Below are positions 13,375 through 21,462 of a stretch of 22,025 bases of DNA, piece after piece (positions within the stretch are counted from its first letter, which is position 1; each line of letters begins with the position of its first letter). This DNA is from Treponema sp. (GTDB taxonomy: Bacteria > Spirochaetota > Spirochaetia > Treponematales > Breznakiellaceae), in assembly GCA_031272575.1 (NCBI GenBank), contig JAISTO010000200.1, positions 1 to 22,025 of the forward strand. Reading direction: 5' to 3'. The position numbers and the translations under genes were made by a program. Under the pieces are notes generated by a model. It ran no database searches and was not told the origin of the DNA. It saw only the letters and a list, made by a program, of their open reading frames with translations.

Positions 13375-14190
13375 ATGTACAAGTATAAAACGTTTAAAGC
13401 GGACTCGCTCTACCTCTGGGAGGTGCACAGTGACGCCGAAGCCTTTGAGGGCCGAATTTCGCACTGCCACAAGGAGTGCGAGATTCTGTATATGATAGAC
13501 GGCGAGGCGGAATTCAAAATCGAGGGGAAGCAGTTTTTGCTTAATTCGGATAGTATGCTGCTCATTCCCCCGGACTGTCTCCACCATTGGCACTTCTCCG
13601 CCGATGAGATCAGTCACCGCATAAGCGTACACTTTCTGATGGAACTGCTCGACGGCGCCGAACAGGATTTCTTCGGCGGGCTTCTTTCCCGGCCCATGCA
13701 TTTTCGGGGCCGCTCACAAAACAACCTTTCGTTCTTTTTTCAGGCGGTCGTCGACTGTTTAAATATGCCGGAGCCCCTCAAGTATATTGCCGCAAAGCAC
13801 CGCCTGTCCGCGCTGCTCTCGCAGTTGTACTTTATGAATCAGACTTCCGCCGCGCAGCCGCTTGTTGTGGATAAACGCATTCAGGCGATTGTCGATTTTA
13901 TCGGCAAGAACTTTCGCGAGGATATTTCCCTGGACGGTATCGCGGCAAAATTCAATATATCAAAGAATCATCTGAATACGCTTTTCAACAATGAGGTCGG
14001 CACCACGATAATGAAATACCTTGCCGGCAAGCGCCTCGATTGCGCGCGCCATGCCATCGCGGACGGAGTCCATGTGTCAGACGCGGCCTACGACGCGGGC
14101 TTTCACGATTACACCACCTTCTTCCGCGCCTACAAGTCCTTCTACGGCCGCCCCCCTTCGGACAGCGTCACGGGGCCCGGTGGGGAGTAG
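13375..14190 (+). CDS. AraC-family transcriptional regulator
   Basis: This is a 271-residue DNA-binding regulator. The N-terminal half is a cupin-like sensing domain ('HCHKECEILYMIDGEAEFKI', 'SDSMLLIPPDCLHHW'). The C-terminal 100 residues hold the double helix-turn-helix: 'DISLDGIAAKFNISKNHLNT' and 'HVSDAAYDAGFHDYTTFFRA', ending with 'YKSFYGRPPSD'. It follows the GH115-like gene and may control that gene and the transporter, perhaps through the TTTACTAT direct repeat at 7609-7637. The last residues, 'VTGPGGE', and the TAG stop are read from the start of a heptad-repeat block (GGGGAGTAGG). The original gene end may thus have been replaced by repeat sequence. Confidence 0.92.
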   Translation: MYKYKTFKADSLYLWEVHSDAEAFEGRISHCHKECEILYMIDGEAEFKIEGKQFLLNSDSMLLIPPDCLHHWHFSADEISHRISVHFLMELLDGAEQDFFGGLLSRPMHFRGRSQNNLSFFFQAVVDCLNMPEPLKYIAAKHRLSALLSQLYFMNQTSAAQPLVVDKRIQAIVDFIGKNFREDISLDGIAAKFNISKNHLNTLFNNEVGTTIMKYLAGKRLDCARHAIADGVHVSDAAYDAGFHDYTTFFRAYKSFYGRPPSDSVTGPGGE

Positions 14191-14392
14191 GAAACGCTCG
14201 GGGGGGGAAATGGACGGTGGACGGTGGAGGATGCGGTTCGTAAGTCTTTCGTGGTACTATCAGCATGCCGGTAGTACGAAAGACTGTCGAACAACGACGT
14301 CCACCGTCCACCGTCCCCTCCCCGCCCTCCGCTTGCTCCCCCTCCCCCGACGCCCCCTCCCCCCCCCCTTCCCTTCCTACCCCCTATCCGGC
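14181..14392. repeat. Heptad palindrome and poly-C region between araC-type and HD genes
   Basis: GGGGAGTAGG at 14182-14191 contains the upstream gene's stop codon. 14212-14316 is a 105-bp palindrome. Its outer arms are 17-bp perfect (GGACGGTGGACGGTGGA against its complement at 14300-14316), a GGACGGT heptad series. The inner arms are AGTCTTTCGT (14243-14252) and ACGAAAGACT (14276-14285). The centre GTACTA..GCATGC..TAGTAC (14254-14277) shares CCGGTAGTAC with the core of the 573-710 palindrome. A C9 tract lies at 14360-14368 in a C-rich stretch just before the HD gene promoter. Confidence 0.85.
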
Positions 14393-14398
14393 TACACT
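14393..14398 (+). promoter_or_regulatory. Candidate -10 box of the HD gene
   Basis: TACACT ends 6 nt before ATG 14405, the same geometry as at the AraC-type gene. No good -35 hexamer is present: the expected position is inside C-rich sequence just after a C9 tract. No Shine-Dalgarno is visible. Confidence 0.35.
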
Positions 14399-14404
14399 AA
14401 CACC

Positions 14405-15709
14405 ATGCGGCATGATCTGTACGCGGCCCTCTGCGAGGGGTATAACGATCCGGTGCGGGATATGCTCTGGGGGCATATCTACCTGAGCGAGGGGCTGGCC
14501 GCGCTGGAGCGGGCGCCGGCTTTTTTTCGACTCCACCGTATCCTGCAGTTGGGGCCGGTGCACTGCGTGTACCCGGGGGCCACCCACACGCGGGCCGCGC
14601 ATTCGCTGGGGGTCTACCACCTCTGCCGTAGGCTGCTGCTGCGCTTCGCGGAGGAGGGGGCGCCCTGGCTCAGCGGCGAGGGGGCGCGGAGTTTCCTCTG
14701 CGCGGGGCTTTTGCACGACCTGGGGCACTTTCCCTACGCGCACTCGCTGAAGGAACTGCCCCTCGCGTCTCACGAGGCCCTCACCGCCAGGGCGATACGC
14801 GCGGAGCCCCTGCGGAGTCTGGTGGGCCGCGCCGGCGCCGACCCCGACCTCGCCGCCGCGATCGTCGACGAGGCGGCCGGGGCCGCGGCTGCGGCGGGCG
14901 GCTCGGATACCGAGTGCGGCTTCTACCGCAGGCTCCTTTCCGGGGCCCTCGATCCGGATAAACTTGACTACCTCAACCGCGACGCGCTCTGCTGCGGGGT
15001 GCCCTACGGGGCGCAGGACGTCGATTTCATCCTGTCGCGGCTCTATCCGCACGAGGCGCGGGGCGCGGATATCGACAGCAGGGGAATCCCAAGCGTCGAG
15101 GCCCTGTTGTTTTCAAAATATTTGATGTACCGGAACGTGTACTGGCACAGGTCGGTGCGAGCCGCCACCGCCATGGTCAAGAAGGCGCTCGTAGAGTGCC
15201 TCGCCCGCGGCGCGATTAGCCCCGATGAGTTATACGGCCTCGACGACCAGGGGCTCTTCGCGCTCCTCGCCGCGCGCGGGGGGGACAGCGCCGCGCTCGC
15301 GGGCCTGGCGCGGGACGGGGCGCTCTACGCCGCGGCCGCGGAGTTCCCCTACGAGGAGGCCGCGCATGGGGCGCTGCTCCCGGTCATGGGGCAGGGCGCC
15401 GGCCGTTCCGCCTTCGAGGAGGCCCTGGCCGGCCGCCTCAGCGCGGAGACGGCAGCGCCCATTGGCCCCGGCGATGTCATCATCGATATCCCCGAGCCCT
15501 TCTCGTTCGAGACCGGCCTCTTCGTCCGGGACGAACACCGCGCCTTCACCGAAAGTTCCACCGCATTCAAGGGCACGGTAATCGACGGCTTTGAGCGCTC
15601 GCTCCGCATAGTGCGGGTCTTCGTGAATCCGCTCTATGCTGAAAAGGTACGCCGCGCCGGCATACGGAACCTGCTGGACGCGGTTACCGCTTCTTCATCG
15701 TCTGCCTGA
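14405..15709 (+). CDS. HD-domain phosphohydrolase (dGTPase/SAMHD1-like)
   Basis: The 434-residue protein belongs to the metal-dependent HD superfamily, whose dNTPase-like members hydrolyse (deoxy)nucleotides. The metal ligands are seen in 'HTRAAHSLGVYHL' (first His near residue 62), 'GLLHDLGHFPYAHS' (His-Asp near 103-104) and 'DPDKLDYLNRDALCCGV' (near 184). That order and spacing match the COG1078 group. The open frame runs back to 14021, but only through the palindrome, so ATG 14405 is chosen. There the sequence 'MRHDLYAALCEGYNDPV' is typical of the family N-terminus. Exact substrate is unknown. Its end overlaps the convergent minus-strand gene by 26 bp. Confidence 0.88.
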   Translation: MRHDLYAALCEGYNDPVRDMLWGHIYLSEGLAALERAPAFFRLHRILQLGPVHCVYPGATHTRAAHSLGVYHLCRRLLLRFAEEGAPWLSGEGARSFLCAGLLHDLGHFPYAHSLKELPLASHEALTARAIRAEPLRSLVGRAGADPDLAAAIVDEAAGAAAAAGGSDTECGFYRRLLSGALDPDKLDYLNRDALCCGVPYGAQDVDFILSRLYPHEARGADIDSRGIPSVEALLFSKYLMYRNVYWHRSVRAATAMVKKALVECLARGAISPDELYGLDDQGLFALLAARGGDSAALAGLARDGALYAAAAEFPYEEAAHGALLPVMGQGAGRSAFEEALAGRLSAETAAPIGPGDVIIDIPEPFSFETGLFVRDEHRAFTESSTAFKGTVIDGFERSLRIVRVFVNPLYAEKVRRAGIRNLLDAVTASSSSA

Positions 15710-17930
15710 AAATGGCGTCCGCGTCTATGCGGCCGTCTACCCCGGCCTGGGGGAATATCCCTTCGTTGTTCTTGCTGCGGAAGGGGGCGCCCGGCGGGCT
15801 CGTGTAGGCCCAACTATGCTCGTTGTTCACGAGGAAGTCGAGCACGGCCGTTACCGCAAGCGCGCAGAAGATGAGTGACGCGTTCGTGCGGTTTTGGGGG
15901 GACAGGAGCGCGTTGAGGCGGCGGGAGACCGGGTTGGGCACCTGGAACTCGTAGGGGGCCCAGGGGTTCTGGACGCCCTCGCAGACCGCGCGCCGCGCGG
16001 CGCCGCCTTCCTTGAGGCCCTTTTCTATGCCGGCCGCGGCCGCGGTGAGGCCCCGGCGGAGTTGGCGCACCTTCGGATAGACCGGATATACGTCCTTTTT
16101 TTGGATGGACACAGGGACAAGCATTTCAAACTTGTAGAAGGGCAGGAAGATGAGGCGCTTGAGCGCGTGCATCTCGGTTAAAATTTTCTTGCAGTACCGG
16201 GAATTGCGCTCTTCGGAGGAGCCTTCGAGCAGGCGGACATACTCGTTGAGCCGCGGGAGGTACTCTTTTTCGAACCCCTGCTCGTAGTGGTAGCGCCAGT
16301 CGTTCATGAGCGGCTCGAGGCTCTCGTCGAGGCGCTCGGGCGCCCCGTCAGGCTTAATGACCGTCCCGAACGAGACGTAACGGAGCGCGAAAAAGAGTTC
16401 CTCGAGTACACGCATAAGCACCATAACCTGCTGGAGCGGGTCGGACGGCGCGATAAGAACCGCGCCCTTTTCGCCGAGGCTGAACATATCGGCAAAGTAG
16501 GGGTAGAAATCCGGGAACGAGGCGCTGTTCTGCCAGCCTGCCCGGGGAAAGAGGGTCTCGAGCGTTTCGAGACCCTTGTTCACCGCGCGCTTTTCGGCCG
16601 CGAGTTCCGCGTCATCGGCTTCCGAATCAGGCCGCGGGGCAGAGGCCGCTTTCGGCGCGGGCGCAGATGACCGCGGGGCGCGCGGGGCGTTGCCTTTGGG
16701 GGAAGCGGCATCACTCCCCGCGGCCGCTCCAGCCGCTCCTGAGGGCTGCGCCGCGTCCTGCGCCCCCCCCGGCGCTTCGCCCCGCTCCGCGGACTGCGCC
16801 TCGCCGGTATCCGCGCCCGCTTCCGCCTCCGCGCGCTCCTCAGCTGCCGTGACGACCCCCGGCACTATCTGATCCCCCGCCCCCGCGCCGATAAAGGCCA
16901 GGAAGCGGTTTTTGCGCTCTTCAAAAAAGGTCTCGTAGGGGAGCCAGCGGTCGGAGAGGAGTTTCATAAGCAGGGGGTACAGGGAATAGTGAAGGCCGCG
17001 GCGGACCTCGCGGAAGGCCGCGAGCGCCATGCGGATGAGGTTTTGATATTTTTCCTCCGCGTCCAGGGGATGCTCGAGGTAGAGTTTTTTGTAGAGAATC
17101 TTGTACGCGCCCCGAATGTGACTGTCGAAATCGAGGCGCTCAAGGATGAAGAGGGGCCGGTAGATCGCGCGCAGGATGTCGGCAAAGTCTTCTACACGGG
17201 CCTGCCGCGGGTGTCCCTGGATTTTTGCAAGGTCGTTCGAGATTTTTTCAATGTTTTCGCAGCGTATCGTGTCGAGAATCTGGTACGCGAAGGGGGATGT
17301 TTTGCGCAATTGCTCGCCGCGCTTCAGGTTGTTGCGGGGGAGGAGGCTGCGGGTCGACACCACGAGTGTCTCTATCTGGCGGTAGTAGTCGTTCATGCGC
17401 CGTTTGACGAAGGCCGGGCTTACGTAATCGGCGGCTTTGCCGGCAAAGTTAAAGAAGGCGGCGAGGACCTGCCCCGCGGTCTTTATGTCGAACTCGCTCT
17501 GCGCGGCGAAGCGGTCCATACGGAAGCGCTCGAGGTAGCCGGCCCGCACGGGAAGCTCGGGGTCGTCCTCCGGGGGGAGTTTCTCCTTGCGCGCGTCCCG
17601 CGCGGCCTCCTCCTCGTCCTCGCCGCGCTTTGGATCGAGGGTCTGGAGGCGGCGCTTCCGGGCGCCGCGCCCGCTGTCCGCCGCGCCTGTGCCCGCGGAC
17701 CTCCTGCCGGACGCGGCCGCCGCGTCGCTGTCCCGCCTGCCGGACGCATCCCCGTCGTCCCGCCGCGCCCGCGTACGCGCCCGCTCCTCGTCCGAATCGC
17801 GCTCCCGCCCCACCTCGCCGCCGAGCAACGCGGCCATGCGGCGCGCTTCGTCGGGGTCGCTCACCCCCAGTTTGTTCCGTACCCGCGCCAGTTCCCCGGG
17901 CGCGTAGATAGCCTTTTCTTTCTCTCCCAT
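15684..17930 (-). CDS. Large hypothetical protein with low-complexity insert
   Basis: The gene encodes 748 residues that I cannot assign to a named family. It opens with 'MGEKEKAIYAPGELARVRNK', followed by a highly charged Arg/Asp/Glu/Ala-rich stretch (about 40-130). A well-structured helical region follows (about 135-350; 'AAFFNFAGKAADYVSPAFVKRR', 'LFILERLDFDSHIRGAYKIL'). Next is an Ala/Pro/Glu-rich low-complexity insert (about 357-443), then a second ordered region (450-735) with many aromatic residues ('FPDFYPYFADMF', 'RLIFLPFYKFEML'). There is no signal peptide, membrane helix or obvious catalytic motif, so it is probably cytoplasmic. Consistent codon use across the ordered parts supports a real gene. 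The C-terminus converges on the HD gene. A TTGCAT-18-TATACT promoter precedes it. Confidence 0.8.
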   Translation of the reverse strand: MGEKEKAIYAPGELARVRNKLGVSDPDEARRMAALLGGEVGRERDSDEERARTRARRDDGDASGRRDSDAAAASGRRSAGTGAADSGRGARKRRLQTLDPKRGEDEEEAARDARKEKLPPEDDPELPVRAGYLERFRMDRFAAQSEFDIKTAGQVLAAFFNFAGKAADYVSPAFVKRRMNDYYRQIETLVVSTRSLLPRNNLKRGEQLRKTSPFAYQILDTIRCENIEKISNDLAKIQGHPRQARVEDFADILRAIYRPLFILERLDFDSHIRGAYKILYKKLYLEHPLDAEEKYQNLIRMALAAFREVRRGLHYSLYPLLMKLLSDRWLPYETFFEERKNRFLAFIGAGAGDQIVPGVVTAAEERAEAEAGADTGEAQSAERGEAPGGAQDAAQPSGAAGAAAGSDAASPKGNAPRAPRSSAPAPKAASAPRPDSEADDAELAAEKRAVNKGLETLETLFPRAGWQNSASFPDFYPYFADMFSLGEKGAVLIAPSDPLQQVMVLMRVLEELFFALRYVSFGTVIKPDGAPERLDESLEPLMNDWRYHYEQGFEKEYLPRLNEYVRLLEGSSEERNSRYCKKILTEMHALKRLIFLPFYKFEMLVPVSIQKKDVYPVYPKVRQLRRGLTAAAAGIEKGLKEGGAARRAVCEGVQNPWAPYEFQVPNPVSRRLNALLSPQNRTNASLIFCALAVTAVLDFLVNNEHSWAYTSPPGAPFRSKNNEGIFPQAGVDGRIDADAIFRQTMKKR

Positions 17931-17950
17931 GCGCTTTGCCTGCCTGGGAC

Positions 17951-17980
17951 AGTATAGACCAGGCGGCGGGTTTTATGCAA
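17951..17980 (-). promoter_or_regulatory. Sigma-70-like promoter of the 748-residue gene
   Basis: On the minus strand TTGCAT (17975-17980) and TATACT (17951-17956) are 18 bp apart. The -10 box ends 20 nt before ATG 17930, so a short leader of about 14 nt is expected. It has only a weak AGG-containing ribosome site. Confidence 0.5.
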
Positions 17981-17990
17981 GGGTCATCCC

Positions 17991-18071
17991 GGTAACATTT
18001 TGAAATGATGCATCTCGGGGGGGGAATAGGGAGGGCGCTGCCGTCATTCCGCGGCTTGATCGCGGAATCTC
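17991..18071. repeat. GGTAACATTTT motif and ATTCCGCGG palindrome
   Basis: GGTAACATTTT (17991-18001) followed by ATGCATC-like sequence resembles, in reverse complement, the two motif copies at 21923-21979. Positions 18043-18071 hold GTCATTCCGCG and CGCGGAATCTC around GCTTGAT, the same dRS3-like palindrome as at 2912-2934. Both lie in the divergent intergenic region and no gene is seen between 17931 and 18172. Confidence 0.6.
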
Positions 18072-18113
18072 GCCCTTTTTCAAAAAATGTGCATGAAATT
18101 GCGAAATTTTTTA

Positions 18114-18142
18114 TTGCGTTTTGGCCGAAACCAGTGTATATT
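18114..18142 (+). promoter_or_regulatory. Sigma-70-like promoter of the DUF3472 lipoprotein
   Basis: TTGCGT (18114-18119) and TATATT (18137-18142) are 17 bp apart, in an AT-rich stretch. The start would be near 18149, giving a leader of about 24 nt with GGAG at 18163-18166. Confidence 0.55.
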
Positions 18143-18172
18143 ATTAATAAAAGATTGATTATGGAGCAAACT

Positions 18173-19624
18173 ATGGCTATGACACGATTCAGATGGGCGC
18201 CGGCATTTGCGGCGGCGCTGGCTTTGGCGGCAGTCTCCTGCGGCGGTGTGGGCTACACGCCGGAAGAAACGCCGCGAACCGAAGAGCCGGAAACGCCCGT
18301 CACCCCCGAAACGCCGCCGGTCCCGCAAACGCCGGGCAAGGAGGAACCTGCCGCGAACGCAATCACTGTGCCGCTGGATGGGAACACATGGCGAAGCGCG
18401 GGGGGCAACATTACTGTCCCCAGCGACTCCACCCAGGATGCGGTCGTTAGCAACGACGCGGGGCTTGGCAACTGGAAAAACACGGCCGACGCGTTCAGCG
18501 TCTATTTCCGTCCCCAGAGCGCCGGCAGCCTGCGCCTCTTTCTCCAATACAGGCCGATTACCGCAAGCCAGATACGGGTCTCTTTCACGGACCTTGAAAC
18601 GGACACGCCCCTTGGCGCCGACTCGCTCGTCATGCTTAGCGGCAACGCGGCGGGCGGCATTGCCACGGAGCACCTGGGAAGCATCACCATAGCCGGGGCC
18701 GGCTATATCCGCGTGGATTTCCGCGGGGTAACCGACACAGGCGGCGCGGCTTACGCAACGCCCATCGCCCTGCTCGCGGATGGCGCCGCGTCGGCGGGGC
18801 TGGTCTGTGTGGCCACCAACGAAGGCGCTATGTACTACTGGGGGCGGCGCGGGCCCTCGGTGCACCTCGGCTACGACTTTTCGGGCGCCGCAAATGTCGA
18901 ATACTTCTACAACGAGGTGAGGGTTCCCGCGGGCTTTGACCCTGTCGGCAGTTACTTCATGGTCTGCGGCTCAGGGCAGGGCTACTTCGGCATACAGGTC
19001 AACTCAACGACCGAGCGGCGCGTCCTCTTTTCAATATGGTCAACCTACGTAACCGACGATCCCTCATCTATTCCTGAGGACGAAAAAATCATCCTGGATA
19101 AAAAAGGTGAAGGTGTTCAGGTCGGCGAGTTCGGCAACGAAGGCTCAGGCGGCCAGAGTTACCTCATATACCCCTGGAAGACCGAAGTCACCTACCGTTT
19201 CCTCAAACGGGTGCGCCCTTCGAGCGGCAACTACACCGAGTACAGCGCCTGGTTTTACGACCCGCAGTCGCCCCAATGGCGGCTTATCGCGCGGTTCCGT
19301 CGTCCCAAAACAAGCACTTACTACAGCGGCCCCTACTCGTTTGTCGAAAACTTCGGTCCCGACTACGGCAACCTAACGCGAAAAGCGCGGTTCCTCAGCC
19401 AATGGGCCTACAACGGCGCCTGGCACGAAATAACGAGGGCACAGTTCACGGTGGACGCAACCGGACGCGGCGGGCACCGTCTCGATTACCGCGGCGGCCT
19501 GGAAAGCGGCGTCTTCTTTTTGCAAAACGGCGGCTTTTTCAACACCTACACAACTCCTAACACCTACTTCACCCGCAGCGCGAACCACAGCCCGCCGTCG
19601 ATAGACTTCGCCTCGCTGGAGTAG
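18173..19624 (+). CDS. DUF3472 lipoprotein
   Basis: The 483-residue protein carries a lipoprotein signal ending in 'ALALAAVSC'. ATG 18173 is chosen because GGAG lies 6 bp upstream; ATG 18161 and ATG 18179 are alternatives. A Pro/Glu/Thr-rich spacer follows the lipid anchor. A beta-rich N-terminal domain follows ('VPLDGNTWRSAGGN', 'VYFRPQSAGSLRLFLQY'), resembling DUF5077. Then comes DUF3472: 'GPSVHLGYDF', 'VEYFYNEVRVPAG', 'GYFGIQVNSTTERRVLFSIW', 'EFGNEGSGGQSYLIYPW', 'RPKTSTYYSGPYSFVENF' and 'LQNGGFFNTYT'. The domain is widespread in secreted proteins of polysaccharide-using bacteria, but its function is not established; carbohydrate binding is a guess. It stands alone under its own promoter and converges with the next minus-strand gene after 16 bp. 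Confidence 0.88.
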   Translation: MAMTRFRWAPAFAAALALAAVSCGGVGYTPEETPRTEEPETPVTPETPPVPQTPGKEEPAANAITVPLDGNTWRSAGGNITVPSDSTQDAVVSNDAGLGNWKNTADAFSVYFRPQSAGSLRLFLQYRPITASQIRVSFTDLETDTPLGADSLVMLSGNAAGGIATEHLGSITIAGAGYIRVDFRGVTDTGGAAYATPIALLADGAASAGLVCVATNEGAMYYWGRRGPSVHLGYDFSGAANVEYFYNEVRVPAGFDPVGSYFMVCGSGQGYFGIQVNSTTERRVLFSIWSTYVTDDPSSIPEDEKIILDKKGEGVQVGEFGNEGSGGQSYLIYPWKTEVTYRFLKRVRPSSGNYTEYSAWFYDPQSPQWRLIARFRRPKTSTYYSGPYSFVENFGPDYGNLTRKARFLSQWAYNGAWHEITRAQFTVDATGRGGHRLDYRGGLESGVFFLQNGGFFNTYTTPNTYFTRSANHSPPSIDFASLE

Positions 19625-19640
19625 TCTTTCGTCCGTCACT

Positions 19641-21443
19641 TCAGGGCCCGCCCCCACTTTTCTTTAATTCGTTGACAGTGGTAACCGCGTATACCTCGAA
19701 GGTGTCGCCGAGGCGGAAGAGGCGGCTTGCGAGGCCGAGAAGCCGGCGCCAAGGCCCGTCACGCTTCCCGGCCAGGGGGAAGCGCTCCGGGTGGTGGCCG
19801 GTTATCACCACCCGTTTTAGGCGAAAGCCATGCCGCTTAAGGAGCGCGCGGCATCTTGCCGGGCGCCAGATCGTCCAGTGGTCCGGGGGGCTTTTTTCGA
19901 GGAACGCGATTAGCGAGGCGCGCGCCGAGATGCCGCTCGCCGAGGGGGTCGCGAACGCGAGGATGCCCCCCGGCTTCAGGAGGCGGCGGGCCTCGCGGAG
20001 AACCGCGGCCGGGTCCTCAAAGTGCTCGATAACATACCAGAGGGTGACGACATCAAAGGACGCCGGTGCGAGGGGGGGGCTTGGGGGGAAAAAGCCCTCC
20101 GCGCAGGGGATACCCAGGGTCTTCCTGACATACGCGGCCGCGTCCCCTATGGGCTCGAGCCCCTCGCAGAGCGCGCCCGCGTCCTTCGCTTCGGCCAGGA
20201 AGGCCCCATACGCGCAGCCGATATCGAGAACGCGCCTCCCCCGCAGACTCCCCCCCGTCAGGGTGGACAGTACCGCTATCCTCCGCCGGGCCGCGGCCCG
20301 CAGCGCGGGGAAATCCTCGAGGTAAGTCTTGCCGTATTGGGCCTGGTAGCGCCCGAAGAAGTACTCTTTGTCATAGGTGACCGGCGCGCGGTCCAGCCGC
20401 AGCATGGCGAAGGTCCCGCAGACGGGGCAGCGCCGGTACCCGCGGTCATGGACATGGTACACGCGCCCCGGCCGCACCTTTGAGCCCCAGACCGCGCCGC
20501 AGCAGGGGCAGGCGCGGGGGGCCCGCGGGGCCTCCGCCTGCAAGAAGAGGGCCGCAAGCCCGTCCCGCGGGGCCTCGTCTTCGAGATGCCAGCGGGCTGC
20601 CAGGGCGGCGCATCGCTCCGCAACGGCATCATCGGAGATGAGCGCGCGCAGACGGAGCGCCGCATGGGGGCCGCGCCCCGCGGAAATGAAGCCCGCGGCG
20701 CGGGAGAGGGCCTCGTGGTACCGGGTGGGCGAGAGGAGCAGCACCGGTACCCGCGCGTAGAGCGCCTCGAACGCGCTTAGCCCGAAGTGCGTTATCAGCA
20801 GATCGTAATCGGCGAGGCGCTCCTTGAGGCGCGGCACCCCACGCGCCTGCTCCAGGATGACACGAGTCCCCGCAAGCGGGGCGAGCGCCTCCATAACGGC
20901 GGCCCCCATGCCGGCCGCGTCCTCCGCGCCGAAACTCAGCAGCACCCGAAGCGGCCCCCCGGGGGAGGCCCGCTCAGCGAACGATGCCCTCCGCCGCATG
21001 GGGAGGGGGAGGAGCCGGGGGGCGCTAAGGTTGGCCGGGCGCCTGCCGGGAAGCGCGGGCAAGAGGTCGATGAGGAAGTCGAAGGCCGCGCGGCAGGGCC
21101 CCCCCTCGTCGATGCCCGCGACCGGCCCCAGGGCAGCCCATGCGCGGAACTCGCGGGGGGGCGTCGCGAAGCGGTCGAGGATGACGAGGACCCCCGCCGG
21201 AGCCGCGGAGGGGGCAGGCCGGGGGGCGCACCCCTCGTAGTTGAGTATCCACATGGGGTCGAAGCCGTCATCGAGGGCCGCTATGCGGGCCGAAAGCCCC
21301 GCGGCGAGGGGGGCAGGGGCGCAGAGCATGGCCTCGCGCCCCTGCCGCCTGAGCGCGCTGACGAGCGCGAGGCACCTGCTGAGATGGCCGCCGCCCCGCC
21401 CCGGCTCGAGGCAGGGCACGACGAGAAAGCGGGCAGGCGGCAT
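19641..21443 (-). CDS. PseG-like / zinc-ribbon / SAM-methyltransferase fusion
   Basis: This 600-residue protein has three parts. Residues 1-300 resemble PseG and GT-B glycosyltransferase-like proteins: a Gly-rich loop 'GRGGGHLSRCLAL' at 15-27 and 'YDLLITHFGLSAFEALYARVP', which matches the nucleotide-binding C-lobe of PseG. Residues about 311-345 form a rubredoxin-like ribbon with two CxxC pairs ('CPCCG' and 'CPVCG'). Residues about 395-560 are a class I methyltransferase ('VLDIGCAYGAFLAEA', 'FDVVTLWYVIEHFEDP', 'LLKPGGILAFATPS'). This combination suggests modification of a sugar nucleotide or surface glycan, such as flagellin glycosylation, but that is inference. No other pseudaminate genes are nearby. 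It starts 19 bp after the thioesterase gene, so both probably share a promoter. No Shine-Dalgarno is evident. Confidence 0.82.
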   Translation of the reverse strand: MPPARFLVVPCLEPGRGGGHLSRCLALVSALRRQGREAMLCAPAPLAAGLSARIAALDDGFDPMWILNYEGCAPRPAPSAAPAGVLVILDRFATPPREFRAWAALGPVAGIDEGGPCRAAFDFLIDLLPALPGRRPANLSAPRLLPLPMRRRASFAERASPGGPLRVLLSFGAEDAAGMGAAVMEALAPLAGTRVILEQARGVPRLKERLADYDLLITHFGLSAFEALYARVPVLLLSPTRYHEALSRAAGFISAGRGPHAALRLRALISDDAVAERCAALAARWHLEDEAPRDGLAALFLQAEAPRAPRACPCCGAVWGSKVRPGRVYHVHDRGYRRCPVCGTFAMLRLDRAPVTYDKEYFFGRYQAQYGKTYLEDFPALRAAARRRIAVLSTLTGGSLRGRRVLDIGCAYGAFLAEAKDAGALCEGLEPIGDAAAYVRKTLGIPCAEGFFPPSPPLAPASFDVVTLWYVIEHFEDPAAVLREARRLLKPGGILAFATPSASGISARASLIAFLEKSPPDHWTIWRPARCRALLKRHGFRLKRVVITGHHPERFPLAGKRDGPWRRLLGLASRLFRLGDTFEVYAVTTVNELKKSGGGP

Positions 21444-21462
21444 AGAGGGCAGGGCGCCGCCC

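Noticed and set aside
13149..13382. 77-codon minus-strand frame in the 13 kb repeat region
   Set aside because: It is made entirely of dispersed-repeat sequence and overlaps the promoter of the AraC-type gene.
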